NCBI RefSeq assembly: GCF_036250675.1
Contig: NZ_CP109592.1
Coordinates: 8,680,001 to 8,744,000 of the forward strand
DNA from: Streptomyces sp. NBC_01689
GTDB lineage: Bacteria; Actinomycetota; Actinomycetes; Streptomycetales; Streptomycetaceae
DNA length: 64,000 nucleotides
Direction: 5' to 3'
A program made the position numbers and the translations under genes. The notes under the pieces are model-generated. The model saw only the letters and a list, made by a program, of their open reading frames with translations, made no database searches and was not told the DNA's origin. This document shows positions 35,197-44,827 of the stretch, in pieces (the stretch's first letter is position 1; every line of letters begins with the position of its first letter).

Positions 35197-35643
35197 ATGT
35201 ACGACCAGCCTCGAGCGAACCCCTCTCAGGCGTCCATGACGTTCGAGGAGATGCTGGAACGCGTACGCTACGAAGGCGCCTATCCCACCCGCGAACGCGC
35301 CGCAGAAACCATCCACCACGTCCTCGCCGCACTCGGACGCCAACTGACCGGCGACGAACGCGTCGACCTGGCACAGTGCCTGCCGGTGGAGGCCGCCCTC
35401 GCTCTCGCCGCCTCCGTGCCGGACATCGAGCCGCTCACGGGCTGGGGCTTCGTCAAGGATCTGGCCGCCCGCACCGGCGCCACCCCGGCGACAGCCCGCT
35501 GGGACACCGGCGCCGTCCTCGTCACCGTCGCCCGCCTCACCGGAGCCGACCTGCTCGCCCGCATCCTGCACCAGCTTCCCGACGGCTACGCCCTCCTCTT
35601 CGGCCAGGCAGAACTGCGCCGCCCCGAGCCTGCCGCCGCCTGA
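35197..35643 (+). CDS. DUF2267 protein
   Basis: A 148-residue helical protein of the same family as its upstream neighbour (MTFEEMLERVRYEGAYPTRE at the start, HQLPDGYALLFGQAEL at the end). It follows by 45 bp with GAAAGG before the ATG, so the two are co-transcribed, probably with hsp18. Having two DUF2267 copies in tandem suggests they form a complex. Confidence 0.82.
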   Translation: MYDQPRANPSQASMTFEEMLERVRYEGAYPTRERAAETIHHVLAALGRQLTGDERVDLAQCLPVEAALALAASVPDIEPLTGWGFVKDLAARTGATPATARWDTGAVLVTVARLTGADLLARILHQLPDGYALLFGQAELRRPEPAAA

Positions 35644-35802
35644 AACGCCGCAGACGCGTGGACAGGAAGTGGGGCCCACGCCACGACAGATGGTCGGCGC
35701 GTCGTCGGGTTCCTGACGGGACCATTCGTGAGGGCCGTGTCTGTGTGCGGATGCGGGGAACAAACCCGCCTCTCTGGCCGCATAGCGCTTCTATCATCAC
35801 TT

Positions 35803-37113
35803 ATGGTTGCTTTTCGCGTACCGGCGCGCGGTGCGGCGATTCTCGGGATGCCAGGCGGGACGGGTGGGACTGTGGTCGTGAGTGGTGGGCCGAGTGGGCT
35901 TCCCCGGTTGCTGACGGCCGCGGAGACGGCGGCGCCGGTGGACGCGGTTGATGTGATCGCGGAGGACCTACGGCGGCGTTTCGAGGCCACGAAGGTCTGT
36001 TTCCTCATCGTGGACCTGACGGGGAGGGCGGTGGCGCGGCTGTCGACCGCCCCTGCGGAGGAGGGGCGGGGGGTGGAGCGGATTCCTTTGTTCGGCAGTG
36101 TCTACGAGGAGGTGATCCGTACGCAGCGGTTGTACCGGGAGGCGGCCGGACAGAGTCAGCGGGTGATCGTGCCGGTCACCAACCGGGGGGACGCGATCGG
36201 GCTGCTGGAACTGCTCGTGCCGGACGATCCCGGCGAGGACGTCCTCGACGAGGTCCGGGAGGCGGCCCATGTCCTGGCCTACATCGTGATCGCCAACGGG
36301 CGTTTCACCGACTTCTACACCTGGGGCAAACGCTCCAGACCACCCACCCTGGCAGCGGAGATCCAGTATCAGCTGCTTCCTTCGTCGCTGTCGTGCGAGG
36401 CCGCGCAGTTCACGCTGTGCGGCAGCCTGGAGCCCTCCGAAGACCTCAGCGGCGACACTTTCGACTACACCCTGGACCGGGACACACTGCACGTGTCGGT
36501 GACCGATCCGATGGGTCACAACCTCAATGCCGCACTCGCTGCCACGGTCCTGGTCAGCGCCCTGCGCGGCGCCCGTCGTGCAGGAGCAGGCCTGGCCGAA
36601 CAAGCCCACCGCGCCGACCAGGCACTCGTCCAACACGACCACGGACACGCCACTGGGCAACTGCTGCGCATCGATCTCCACACCGGCCGGGCCCATCTCG
36701 TCAACGCCGGACACCCCTGGCCACTGCGCATGCGCGAGGGAGCTGTGGAGGTGATCACCTGCGAAGTGGATCACCCCTTCGGACTGTCCGAGTTCGCCAC
36801 CCTTCCCTACCGTGTTCAGGAGATCGACCTGCGCCCTGGCGACCGTCTGCTCATGTTCACCGACGGCATGGTCGAACGGCATGGGGAGAGGGTCGACGTT
36901 CCCGCCCTGCTGGAGCGCACTCGGGGGCTGCATCCACGGGAGACGGCGTTGATGCTGACATCCGCGGTCCGGGAGGCTGCAGAGGGTCGGCTCGACGACG
37001 ATGCCACCGTCATGTGCCTGGACTGGCACGGCCCTCAGGTGACCCAACGGCGCGTCAGCTCCGGCGCGGACACCCAGCAGGCCTCAGCAGGCCGCGCGAA
37101 GGAACAGCCGTGA
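35803..37113 (+). CDS. SpoIIE-type PP2C protein phosphatase
   Basis: A 436-residue protein. Residues about 20-180 form a GAF-like sensor ([40 protein letters not shown]). Residues about 190-415 are the phosphatase: [21 protein letters not shown] with the metal-binding Asp235, [11 protein letters not shown], and [14 protein letters not shown]. It resembles the protein at 9841-11046, which lacks the equivalent Asp. ATG 35803 lies six bases after a TATCAT -10 element, so the mRNA is probably leaderless. Likely removes phosphate from an anti-anti-sigma protein; none is adjacent. Confidence 0.88.
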   Translation: MVAFRVPARGAAILGMPGGTGGTVVVSGGPSGLPRLLTAAETAAPVDAVDVIAEDLRRRFEATKVCFLIVDLTGRAVARLSTAPAEEGRGVERIPLFGSVYEEVIRTQRLYREAAGQSQRVIVPVTNRGDAIGLLELLVPDDPGEDVLDEVREAAHVLAYIVIANGRFTDFYTWGKRSRPPTLAAEIQYQLLPSSLSCEAAQFTLCGSLEPSEDLSGDTFDYTLDRDTLHVSVTDPMGHNLNAALAATVLVSALRGARRAGAGLAEQAHRADQALVQHDHGHATGQLLRIDLHTGRAHLVNAGHPWPLRMREGAVEVITCEVDHPFGLSEFATLPYRVQEIDLRPGDRLLMFTDGMVERHGERVDVPALLERTRGLHPRETALMLTSAVREAAEGRLDDDATVMCLDWHGPQVTQRRVSSGADTQQASAGRAKEQP

Positions 37114-37117
37114 GCAG

Positions 37118-38336
37118 AGTGGCTTCCTTGGGCGCAACCCGCCGGGCCGCCGCTGGCTACCCCTGGTCTCGTGCCTCTTCGCCACGCGTTGCCACAGGTA
37201 CGGCAGGGAGGTGTAGAAGCGGTCGGGGAGGAACGCGGCGTCCGCGATGATCATCGCGCCGGAGAAGAGGGGCAGTCCCATGAGCACCGCGATGCCGAGG
37301 TGCATGCCCAGCAGCATGGCGAGAACGGGGTACTTCAGCCTGCCGAACAGCACGAACGGGAAGGCCACTTGCAGGAGCACCGTCATGTAGCCGGCGACCG
37401 CGATCAGGATCGTGTGCTGGTCCACGAGGTGGGACGGCGCGGGCCAGGGCTGGAAGAGCCGGAGGTTCAGGACGAAGTGGAGAGCCGTGCCGGGGTGCCG
37501 GTACGAGCTGCTTTCCGCCGGGCCCTGCGTGTGTCCAGGGACCAGCGCCGGCCACACGCGGTGAAGGCGAGGTAGATGGCCATCAGCAGGAGGAGGTTGT
37601 CGCCCCCGTCCGTCATGAAGATCGCCCGGGCGTGGAAGGAGATCACCACGACGGCGAAGAGCACGGACAGGACGCGGGTCCGCCACCCCAGCGCGAACAG
37701 CGCGGACGTGGCGAGGGCGAGCGCGTAGCAGAGCTCGAAGTAGGCACGGCTGTCGGACAGGGTCAGGATGCCGTTCCACCCTGTCTGGTCGAAAAGCTCT
37801 CGCGCCAGCGCGGGCGTCCACGGGGAGCCGGGGCCCCAGATCTCGTCACGGTGCGGGAACTCGCGCAGCAGAAAGGACGACCGCCGGCCCGCCATCCGCT
37901 CGCACGCTCGCGGCCGCAGTTTGTCCGGGCTGCCGACCTCGGCTCTTGCCGCGACGGTTTCAGTGCCCGAGCCCCCTTCGGCAGCTCGACAGCTCGACAG
38001 CTCGACAGCTCGACAGCTCGACGGGCGTCGGCACAGTCGCGGCAGTGGCCAGAGGGCACGGGCGTGGCGATGGCGAGCGCCTGCGTCGGGGTCAGGACGA
38101 CCGTCGTCGCGGCAACGTCGGGATCGGACGGTGGCATCCGGCGCGCGGGCGCCCGGCAGCCCGTCCTGTCGCGTCCACGGGGTACGACGGCTGGTGAGGG
38201 TGGCGACCCGAACTCGGCGCGGCTGGAACTGCTCCCTGGGTTGCGCCTCGGCGGCGCCGGGGGAACAGCCGAGGCGTTCGGGCTCGATTACCTTCTCGTG
38301 GGCCATACGGAAATCTATGTTGGCCAGAGTAGACAT
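37118..38336 (-). pseudogene. Broken HTTM-domain (gamma-carboxylase-like) membrane protein
   Basis: Two pieces of an HTTM protein lie in different frames on the minus strand. The upstream piece (about 37930-37530) has SFLLREFPHRDEIWGPGSPW and ARAIFMTDGGDNLLLLMAIY. The downstream piece (about 37510-37120) has TALHFVLNLRLFQPWPAPSH and YMTVLLQVAFPFVLFGRL. Compared with the family, roughly 80 residues between them are gone along with the frame. The N-terminal helix is replaced by sequence containing five octamer repeats (37983-38022). The gene is clearly non-functional. Confidence 0.75.
37983..38022. repeat. Five perfect tandem copies of octamer AGCTCGAC
   Basis: A 40-bp run of five exact AGCTCGAC units lies where the N-terminus of the HTTM gene should be. 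An 8-bp unit shifts the reading frame with each gain or loss, so slippage here could have broken the gene or once switched it on and off. Confidence 0.9.
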
Positions 38337-39019
38337 TGGGTTGTGGCTTGGCTATGGTTTCTCTCGTAGCCAAGAGGACAGCAGGACCCGGCAGACATGA
38401 ACTGCCGGGTGCAGGACGGTGCGGTGGTGGAGTTTCGGAGCCAGGTTTGTTGCACGACGGCGACGGGACTGACGACCGGACCGGGTGGCCGCAGTGATCA
38501 GGGGCCGCCGTGAGCAGGACCGCATTAGCACCACCCGTAAGTGCAGTTCGTGGTACCCAGCAGTGAAGTCGGTAGGCAGTACCTCGGTGAAGGCGTCGGC
38601 TGCGGGCGCGCGCACCGAGAGGTTCGGCAGTGGGGTTCTGAGCCGGAGCAGATGCAGGACGGGCGACGGGGCTGGCTGCCGAAGAGTGGCGCTGTAACAG
38701 GCCACCGTGCGGTTCGCATCACCAGCAGTACGCAGTCCCGTTCGGTAAGTGATCGATCCCAGAGGGAAAGAACGGAGGGGCCGAGCGCCATCAGGATCGC
38801 CCGGGCGTGAGTGTAGATCCCGGGTACCGCAGGACATCGATAGTGAGGTGGTCTCCGGTCGAGCAACCGCGATCCCCGCGCCCCCGACAGCAGTCCCGTC
38901 GGGCTCGCGGAAACAGAAGGCCGGTGCAGTATCAGGGCCGGCAGATGGTGTAGCAGTTCCTTCGGGGCCCTGGCGCAACGAGCGCCGGGGCCCCTCGACG
39001 CGTTCCACAGAGAGGTGCG
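38337..39019. other. Gene-poor stretch between HTTM relic and MerR gene
   Basis: No intact gene is found in 680 bp. Minus-strand fragments such as THARAILMALGPSVLSLWDR look faintly protein-like but shift frame repeatedly. It probably continues the decayed HTTM locus. The last 20 bases hold the ribosome site of the MerR gene. Confidence 0.4.
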
Positions 39020-39358
39020 ATGACAGCAGACGATTCGTTCGGCCGGCTCGATGACGACGACTACCCCGCCTACACGATGGGCCGGGCCGCCGAGCTGCTC
39101 GGCACCACCCAGGGCTTCCTCCGCGCCATCGGCGAAGCCCGCCTCATCACCCCACTGCGGTCCGCCGGCGGCCACCGCCGCTACTCCCGCTACCAGCTGC
39201 GCATCGCCGCCCGCGCCCGCGAACTCGTCGATCAGGGCACACCCATCGAGGCCGCCTGCCGCATCGTCATCCTCCAAGACCAGCTCGAAGAAGCACAGCG
39301 CATCAACGCCGAACACCGCCGCGCCGCCGCATCAGCGAACCCGACGGCCGCAACCTGA
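39020..39358 (+). CDS. Small MerR-type DNA-binding protein
   Basis: A 112-residue protein with a MerR winged helix at residues 16-85 (YTMGRAAELLGTTQGFLRAI, RSAGGHRRYSRYQLRIAARA) and a C-terminal dimerisation helix (ILQDQLEEAQRINAEH). It has no sensor domain. The order helix-turn-helix then GGHRRYS is the MerR DNA-binding hallmark. ATG 39020 has GAGAGGTG upstream. A hairpin at 39365 follows. Target unknown; it may act on the next gene or on itself. Confidence 0.85.
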   Translation: MTADDSFGRLDDDDYPAYTMGRAAELLGTTQGFLRAIGEARLITPLRSAGGHRRYSRYQLRIAARARELVDQGTPIEAACRIVILQDQLEEAQRINAEHRRAAASANPTAAT

Positions 39359-39364
39359 CTCGCT

Positions 39365-39394
39365 CTGGACCAGCAACTCCGCCCTCCGGTCCAG
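39365..39394 (+). terminator. Hairpin after the MerR gene
   Basis: CTGGACC (39365-39371) and GGTCCAG (39388-39394) form a perfect 7-bp stem with a 16-base loop, seven bases after the MerR stop codon. A plausible weak terminator. Confidence 0.45.
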
Positions 39395-39772
39395 TACTCA
39401 GCTCGGCCACGACTACAGGCCCGCAGTGCTCCATGTGGACGGTACGGGGGGCACGTCTCGTGAGGCACACGGTCACCGGGCAGCCCGCGCCACGAGCGGA
39501 CGTGAACAAGTGGGACCCGTCCGGTGCGCGTCCCGCCCGCCGGGAGGTATTGCGCGGCGGATCATTGACGGCAATCTCGTTTCCGGAGGTCGGTGCCGAG
39601 TGATTCTGTGCCGACAGGACATGACGTCTCGCGTAGAGGATCTTTGAGACAGGCCACGGTCCATCGCTCGCCGAACTGGAGGGTGGGCGAGCGGTCTGAG
39701 GAGAGCGGTCCGTGTTGTGCCGCCTCGGTCGACGTCCGCACTGTTGTCGTCCCTCGTGAAGGAGCGCGTGTC
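39395..39772. other. Intergenic region before the decarboxylase-like gene
   Basis: No gene is seen. GCTCGCC at 39666-39672 pairs with GGCGAGC at 39686-39692, a hairpin about 80 bp before the next start codon that could lie in its mRNA leader. Confidence 0.4.
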
Positions 39773-40561
39773 ATGAAGGGCTACACCGTCCCCCTCTCGC
39801 CCCGCGGTATCGCGAACCTGGCGCCCGCCCCGCCTTGGCACTACGCCGGTACCGTGGTCGCCGTGGAGTTCTTCACCAGCCCGGACGCGGCCGCGGCGAC
39901 TCTGCCCGAGGGCCTGACCCCCGACCCGGTCTCCGGCGGGCGCGGCGTCGCGATGTTCATCGACTGGCAGTATTCCTCCACCCATCTGGAGTACCTCGAC
40001 CCCGCGCGCTCCCAGTACCGTGAGTTCTTCGTCACCCTGGATGCCCACCATGAGAGCACCCCCGTGTCTTGGTGCCCCTACATCTATGTCGACAACGACT
40101 CCGCCATGGCCCGCGGCTGGGTCCAGGGTTTCCCCAAGAAGCTCGGTGCGGTCCACCAGACCCGCGCCTACTCCGTGGGCGGCCCCGGGACCCCCGTCCT
40201 CGGCCCCGGCGGGCAGTTCGCGGCCACTGCCTCGTCGGCCGGTCAGCGCATCGCCGAAGCCGCGGTCACCCTCCGGCAGCCCGTCCCCGACCCCACCGCT
40301 CTCATGGCGCGTCCGCTGGTCAACCTACGGCACTTCCCCGACTTGAGAGCCGGCCGGCACGACAAGCCCGCCGTCCACGAACTAGTCATGGCCGTGCTGG
40401 ACGACCCCGCTGTGAGCGATGCTTGGGTCGGTACCGCCGATCTTGCCTTCCTCGCCGCTCACGGCGAGGAACTCGCTGATCTCCCCGTCCAGCAGGTCGG
40501 CAAGGGCTTCCACTTCGACCTCGCCTATACCGTCACCGACCTCGCGACCCTCACCACTTGA
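39773..40561 (+). CDS. Acetoacetate decarboxylase family protein
   Basis: A 262-residue protein of the ADC superfamily. The conserved stretch [17 protein letters not shown] holds Lys122/Lys123, where the Schiff-base lysine of acetoacetate decarboxylase lies. Other family marks are [15 protein letters not shown] and [17 protein letters not shown]. It could decarboxylate a beta-keto acid or, as in many actinobacterial members, act as an aldolase-dehydratase; the substrate is not evident. ATG 39773 has GAAGGAG eight bases upstream. No operon partners are adjacent. Confidence 0.85.
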   Translation: MKGYTVPLSPRGIANLAPAPPWHYAGTVVAVEFFTSPDAAAATLPEGLTPDPVSGGRGVAMFIDWQYSSTHLEYLDPARSQYREFFVTLDAHHESTPVSWCPYIYVDNDSAMARGWVQGFPKKLGAVHQTRAYSVGGPGTPVLGPGGQFAATASSAGQRIAEAAVTLRQPVPDPTALMARPLVNLRHFPDLRAGRHDKPAVHELVMAVLDDPAVSDAWVGTADLAFLAAHGEELADLPVQQVGKGFHFDLAYTVTDLATLTT

Positions 40562-40787
40562 CCCTCCCGCCTGCTCTCCTGCATGCGCGTCGAGGGGGCA
40601 ACGTGGGCTTCATCGAGCTACCCCGGGCAGCCTCTGCGGTGGCGGAGAGCCGGAGCACCCTTGCCGGTCACGGGATGGGCGTGCCGAGGTCCCGCCGGGA
40701 GACTCGAGTCGAAAGTTGTGCCCGGCGGACACACCGATCGTGCGCGTTCGACGCCATCGCTGCGCCAGCCCTGCGGCGGCCTCGAAG

Positions 40788-41618
40788 TCAGGGCGAAGCA
40801 GGCGGACCGGTGACAAGGGTTCCCTCGCCGTCGTAGGGCCAGGGGTTGGCGACACACCCATGCAGGCCCTTGATCTGCTGCATCATCACGGGAGCCCGCA
40901 TGCCCGGCCCCGGACATCCCTGGTGATCACGCCCGAGGAAGTGACCGACCTCGTGGTTGATGATCAACGCGTGATAATCGGCAGGCCGCCCCTTGTACTG
41001 CGGGCTGAGCAGGATCCAGCGCTTTATGTTCACCACGACGGTCCGCGCGACGTTGCAGTTCAGCTCACCGTGGGTGTCCAGACCGTAGGCGGCGCACTCG
41101 GCATCCGCGGTGTCGGGGGTCGCCGCCCGTATCCGGAAGTCGTACGGCGGCTGTGCCACGCGCTGGAACGCGACTCCACTTGTTGTCCAGCCCCGCTGGT
41201 CGGCGAGTATGCGTTCGACCTCGGTGGCCACGGAGGCCGCGGTGAGTCCACTGCCCGCCTCCGCCTGTACGACGTACCTCAGTGGTCTGCCGTGCCCGAC
41301 GACCTCTGATGAGCCGGAGGCGGCCGTGAACGTGCCGGCCCCGTGCCGCGGTATCCACGGGGGCCTGGGTGACGCCGCTCCGCGGCGGGGGAGTGGTGGC
41401 ACCGATCGGCTCGGCTCAGGTGAACGTGTCGAGGTGGTCGTGTTCGGCGTGAGCCGAACACCGTGTGTCGGGGTGCCATCCGGCTCTGATGTGTTCCCCG
41501 CGGTGACAGCGAACACCCCGGCGAGGCTCAGTCCCATGATCGCGAGGCAGGGGACGGCGGGCATTCCGTGCCGCCTCCCTGCCCGGCGACGTCGGCTGCG
41601 TCGGTACTTCATGCTCAT
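40788..41618 (-). CDS. DUF3152 secreted metalloprotease-like protein
   Basis: A 276-residue exported protein. Arg-rich residues 1-17 and a hydrophobic segment (20-40) form a signal or anchor, then a Pro/Ser/Thr-rich linker to about 95. The DUF3152 domain carries HEVGHFLGRDH (H222, E223, H226, H232), the metzincin-type zinc motif HExGHxxGxxH, followed by Cys235 and a later Met in APVMMQQIKG that may be the Met-turn. It is therefore probably a surface zinc protease. A TAGTTC element just before ATG 41618 suggests a leaderless mRNA, and the 40-bp operator at 41643-41682 sits right upstream. Confidence 0.8.
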   Translation of the reverse strand: MSMKYRRSRRRRAGRRHGMPAVPCLAIMGLSLAGVFAVTAGNTSEPDGTPTHGVRLTPNTTTSTRSPEPSRSVPPLPRRGAASPRPPWIPRHGAGTFTAASGSSEVVGHGRPLRYVVQAEAGSGLTAASVATEVERILADQRGWTTSGVAFQRVAQPPYDFRIRAATPDTADAECAAYGLDTHGELNCNVARTVVVNIKRWILLSPQYKGRPADYHALIINHEVGHFLGRDHQGCPGPGMRAPVMMQQIKGLHGCVANPWPYDGEGTLVTGPPASP

Positions 41619-41642
41619 GCTGCGAACTACACAGCGGCCCCC

Positions 41643-41682
41643 GTGAGGCGGTGGTGAGCTTCAGGGCTCACATTCTCCTCAC
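41643..41682. promoter_or_regulatory. Operator A: paired 11-bp direct repeats facing each other
   Basis: The site reads GTGAG-N6-GTGAG-N8-CTCAC-N6-CTCAC. Each pair has the 11-bp period of OmpR/PhoB-type response-regulator sites, and the two pairs are mirror images around an 8-bp centre. It begins 25 bp upstream of the DUF3152 start and about 270 bp upstream of the response regulator. The same 40-bp layout recurs at 44828-44867. Confidence 0.75.
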
Positions 41683-41952
41683 GGCGGGCGAGGCATAGTG
41701 TCCGTCAGGAAGCTGTCGGAACCGCAGCCGGACGCCCATGCCCTCTACTGGGCCTGGCGACGGCCGAGCGGCGGACTTGGACGCTCCACGGAAGCCGACG
41801 CTTCGCGGAAATCCGTGTACGTCCCAGGCCGCACCGTCGTCCGGCTGGTCCGCAGGGGCGAGGGCAGGGCTTCGTGCCGTCGTCGGTGAACACGCGTACG
41901 GCGACTGCTGTCGAGCGGATTGCACGGAAACGGCTGATGGGAGAGATGCAGG

Positions 41953-42609
41953 GTGCGGGTGCTGGTCGTGGAGGACGAGGAACTGCTCGCGGGCGCCATA
42001 GCCGAGGGGCTGCGGCAGGAGGCGTTCGCGGTGGATGTCGTTCATGACGGTGAGGCGGCCCTGGAGCGGCTGGCGATCAACGATTACGACGTGATGGTGC
42101 TGGACCGGGACCTTCCGAAACTGCACGGTGACGAAGTGTGCCAGCGCACCGCTTCGGAGGGCGCCGAGATCAAGATTCTCATGCTGACCGTGTCGACGAC
42201 GGTCGCCGAACGCGTTGCCGGTCTCCGCCTGGGAGCGGACGACTACCTGGTCAAGCCCTTCGCTTTCGCTGAGCTGGTGGCCCGTATCAGGACACTGGGC
42301 CGCCGGGCGCGGCCGTCGGCCCCGCCGGTTCTCGAGCGCGCGGGAATCCGTCTCGACCCGTACCTGCGAGAGACCTCCCGCGACGGACGCTACGTACCGT
42401 TGTCGCGGAAGGAGTTCGCGGTCCTGGAGGAACTGCTGCTGGCACGAGGCGGCCCGGTCTCGGCCGAGCAGTTGCTGGAGCGCGTGTGGGACGAGAACAT
42501 CGACCCCTTCACCACGATCGTGCGGGTCACTGTCCGCAGCTTGCGGCGCAAGCTCGGCGAGCCGGGCGTTGTGGAGACCCTCAGCGGAGTGGGCTACCGC
42601 ATCCGCTGA
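41953..42609 (+). CDS. OmpR-family response regulator
   Basis: A 218-residue two-component regulator. Receiver residues: acidic pair E7-D8, phospho-acceptor D51 (MVLDRDLP), T79 and K101 (VKPF). The winged-helix DNA-binding domain is at about 125-218 (LSRKEFAVLEELLLARGG, RVTVRSLRRKLGEPG, GVGYRIR). GTG 41953 has GGAGAG upstream. The histidine kinase is the next intact gene but convergent, an unusual arrangement. The GTGAG direct-repeat operators near DUF3152, VanZ and the kinase are the natural candidates for its binding sites. Confidence 0.93.
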   Translation: MRVLVVEDEELLAGAIAEGLRQEAFAVDVVHDGEAALERLAINDYDVMVLDRDLPKLHGDEVCQRTASEGAEIKILMLTVSTTVAERVAGLRLGADDYLVKPFAFAELVARIRTLGRRARPSAPPVLERAGIRLDPYLRETSRDGRYVPLSRKEFAVLEELLLARGGPVSAEQLLERVWDENIDPFTTIVRVTVRSLRRKLGEPGVVETLSGVGYRIR

Positions 42610-42668
42610 GTCCGGGGTCGTGGTGATGTCCCGGGTGTCTTCCGCGCTCAGCATCAGACGGGAAGCGC

Positions 42669-42842
42669 ATGTCTTCGGGGCACGCCCCCACTGGACTTCA
42701 CGTGCGTCTACGTCACGCCCGCTTGCAAGATGAAGACGGCCGCGGAGTGTTCCTCATCGCCTCCCTCGCCGATCGCTGGGGGATGCGCTATGAGGACGTG
42801 GGCAAGACGATCTGGGCCGAGCAGACGCTGACGGCCGCGTGA
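42669..42842 (+). pseudogene. Relic of an RsbW-type ATP-binding protein
   Basis: A 57-codon frame ends with DEDGRGVFLIASLADRWGMR and YEDVGKTIWAEQ. This is the very end of the HATPase_c fold of Streptomyces anti-sigma/regulatory kinases (GRG followed by LADRWG and GKT-W-E). The N, G1 and other ATP-binding motifs are missing. It could also be a short remnant-derived peptide. It sits between the response regulator and the kinase gene. Confidence 0.5.
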
Positions 42843-42876
42843 CCGCAGCGTAGATCTCCGCTTGCCGGCTCCGGGC

Positions 42877-44157
42877 TCACGTGTCTGTCCCACCTGATTG
42901 AACGAGCCGAGTGTCTGACCCCGGCCGCTGTGCCGCGAGCCGAACCGGGGTACGGGGGCGCGCCGCTCTTCCCGGTCCGGGATGCGAAAGGGGGAGAGTG
43001 ACGGTGAGGTCCAGACCGCCCTTCGGGCGCGGGTCGGCCCTGGCCTCACCGCCGTGGGTATGGGCGATGGCCTGGACGATGGACAGGCCCAGGCCGCTTC
43101 CCTTGGCGGAATCGACGCGGTCGGTGAGTCGGCGGAAGGGCTGGAAGAGAGTGGGCACCTCGCTCGGAGCGATGGACGGCCCTGTGTTGGTGACGACCAG
43201 CACTGCCGCGTCGGGCCCGAGGCGGGTGGTGACGTGGACGGTGCCGCCGTGGTGGTTGTAGCGGATGGCGTTGTCGACGAGATTCCGCGTGAGCTGTTCC
43301 AGCAGGGTCGGGTCCCCTTGCAGTGGTGCGGCATCGAGATCGCTGGACACGGTGATACCGGCTTCCCGGGCCGATTCCGCGGCGTGGGCGAGGACCGTCT
43401 CGGCCAGGCGGCCGAGGTCGGTGGGCAGGCACTCCATGGTGCCGCTGTCCGAACGGGCGAGCGCGAGGAGGGCATCGATGAGGCGTTCGTGACGAGCGTT
43501 GACCTTGAGCAGGTTCTCACCGAGGTTACGCAGGGATTCCGTGGCGTCACGGCGGTTCATGGCCACTTCGACGAGGGTGCGGTTGAGCGCGAGGGGTGTC
43601 TTGAGCTCGTGCGCGGCATTGGCGACGAACCGCCCCTGTCCGGCGAACGACTCGTCGAGCCGTTCCAGCATGCGGTCGAAGGAATCCGCGAGAGTCTTCA
43701 CCTCGCCGGGCGGGGCGGAGAGAGCGATGCGCTGGTGCAGGGTGCGCCCAGCCACCTGTTCCGCAGTACGCGTGATCTCGTTGAGCGGCCGAAGGAGCCG
43801 TCCCGACACGCACCAACCGGCCGCTGTCGCCGCTATCCCGACGCTAATGACGATCACCGACCCCCACCTGAGCAGCCACCACACGTCACCGTGCAGGAGA
43901 ACCGGATCAACGGCGCGGTCCTCGTTCAGAAGTGCTTTCAGCGCAGCTCTGTGCTCCGGTGATACCACGGGATAGAGCCTCGACGCGGCCTCGGGCGAAA
44001 CCGCCGGTTGGTCCCAGTGCAGATAGCGGACGACAAGCAGAGCGGTGGCCGCGAGTACGGCCGAGCCGGCGAGGAAGAACATGAGGCCGAAGACAGCAGT
44101 CAGCCGCAGACGCAGGCTGCCGCGCCGAGCGGCCGTCCAGAGGCCGGGGGAGGTCAT
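42877..44157 (-). CDS. Sensor histidine kinase
   Basis: A 426-residue membrane kinase. Two membrane helices (about 20-44 and 97-118) flank a short outer loop of about 50 residues. A HAMP domain (120-172) precedes the dimerisation/phospho-acceptor helix FVANAAHELKTPLAL with His183. The ATPase has NLVDNAIRYNHHGG (N box), a degenerate G1 region and GSGLGLSIVQAIAHTHGG. ATG 44157 directly follows GCGAGGG. It is convergent with the response regulator 41953-42609 and is its probable partner. A GTGAG direct repeat lies about 215 bp upstream. Confidence 0.9.
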   Translation of the reverse strand: MTSPGLWTAARRGSLRLRLTAVFGLMFFLAGSAVLAATALLVVRYLHWDQPAVSPEAASRLYPVVSPEHRAALKALLNEDRAVDPVLLHGDVWWLLRWGSVIVISVGIAATAAGWCVSGRLLRPLNEITRTAEQVAGRTLHQRIALSAPPGEVKTLADSFDRMLERLDESFAGQGRFVANAAHELKTPLALNRTLVEVAMNRRDATESLRNLGENLLKVNARHERLIDALLALARSDSGTMECLPTDLGRLAETVLAHAAESAREAGITVSSDLDAAPLQGDPTLLEQLTRNLVDNAIRYNHHGGTVHVTTRLGPDAAVLVVTNTGPSIAPSEVPTLFQPFRRLTDRVDSAKGSGLGLSIVQAIAHTHGGEARADPRPKGGLDLTVTLPLSHPGPGRAARPRTPVRLAAQRPGSDTRLVQSGGTDT

Positions 44158-44372
44158 CCCTCGCCGGCTCCGGCGCCATCGACTACCGCGGATCCGATGG
44201 TTCGTGGCCACCCGCGACGCTTCGCCGCCGCCACGGACGGACATCAGCCGGTTCGGGCATGCCGAACGCAGGAAGCAGGCCGAGACGAACTTCCGCACCG
44301 CGATCCCAGGACGCGTCCCGTCCACTTTCCTCCACTCACCGATGTCGTTGTGCCTCAGTATCCGGATCGGAT

Positions 44373-44388
44373 GTGAGCCGGAGGTGAG
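44373..44388. promoter_or_regulatory. Operator half site upstream of the kinase
   Basis: GTGAGCCGGAGGTGAG is an 11-bp-period direct repeat like one half of the 40-bp operators at 41643 and 44828. The mirror-image half is absent. Confidence 0.55.
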
Positions 44389-44827
44389 CGTTCGGAGCCG
44401 GGGGCTGTGCACCGGTCTCCTGCCGGACACCGGCAACGGCGTCATGGACCCACCAGTTCGCAAGAACGCTATCTCCGGGCTACGGGAAAGTGAGGAACGA
44501 GCGCGGTGACGCCGCTCACGCGCCTGATTCCCCGGATACGCGTGCCCGAACTGCCTGCGGTGTCCGCGACGGGTGGCGGGCCGGGTCCGCTGATCCGTCC
44601 CGGACTCCGGTGTCGAATTGCGGTGGTGACCGCCGTCGCCGGTATCGCCTGGACGCGGGGGCCTTCAGCGAGGAGCGGTGATTCCGCATGTGCGGTGGGA
44701 CCTGCCCGGGGACGTGCCGTCGTCTCCGCGCGGGCTCGGTGGGTCGACGGGGGCGGCGAGTCCTGTACGTCGGCATGCCGCCTCCCTGCGAACTGATGCC
44801 TCCCGTCACCCGGCCCCGGGTCGATGC

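Noticed and set aside
41470..41495. Inverted repeat inside the DUF3152 coding region
   Set aside because: A 9-bp stem around GTGA, but in coding sequence and without a role that I can support.
44506..44796. Open frame of about 96 codons before VanZ
   Set aside because: No recognisable features and Arg/Gly-rich composition; it lies in a control region with operator sites.
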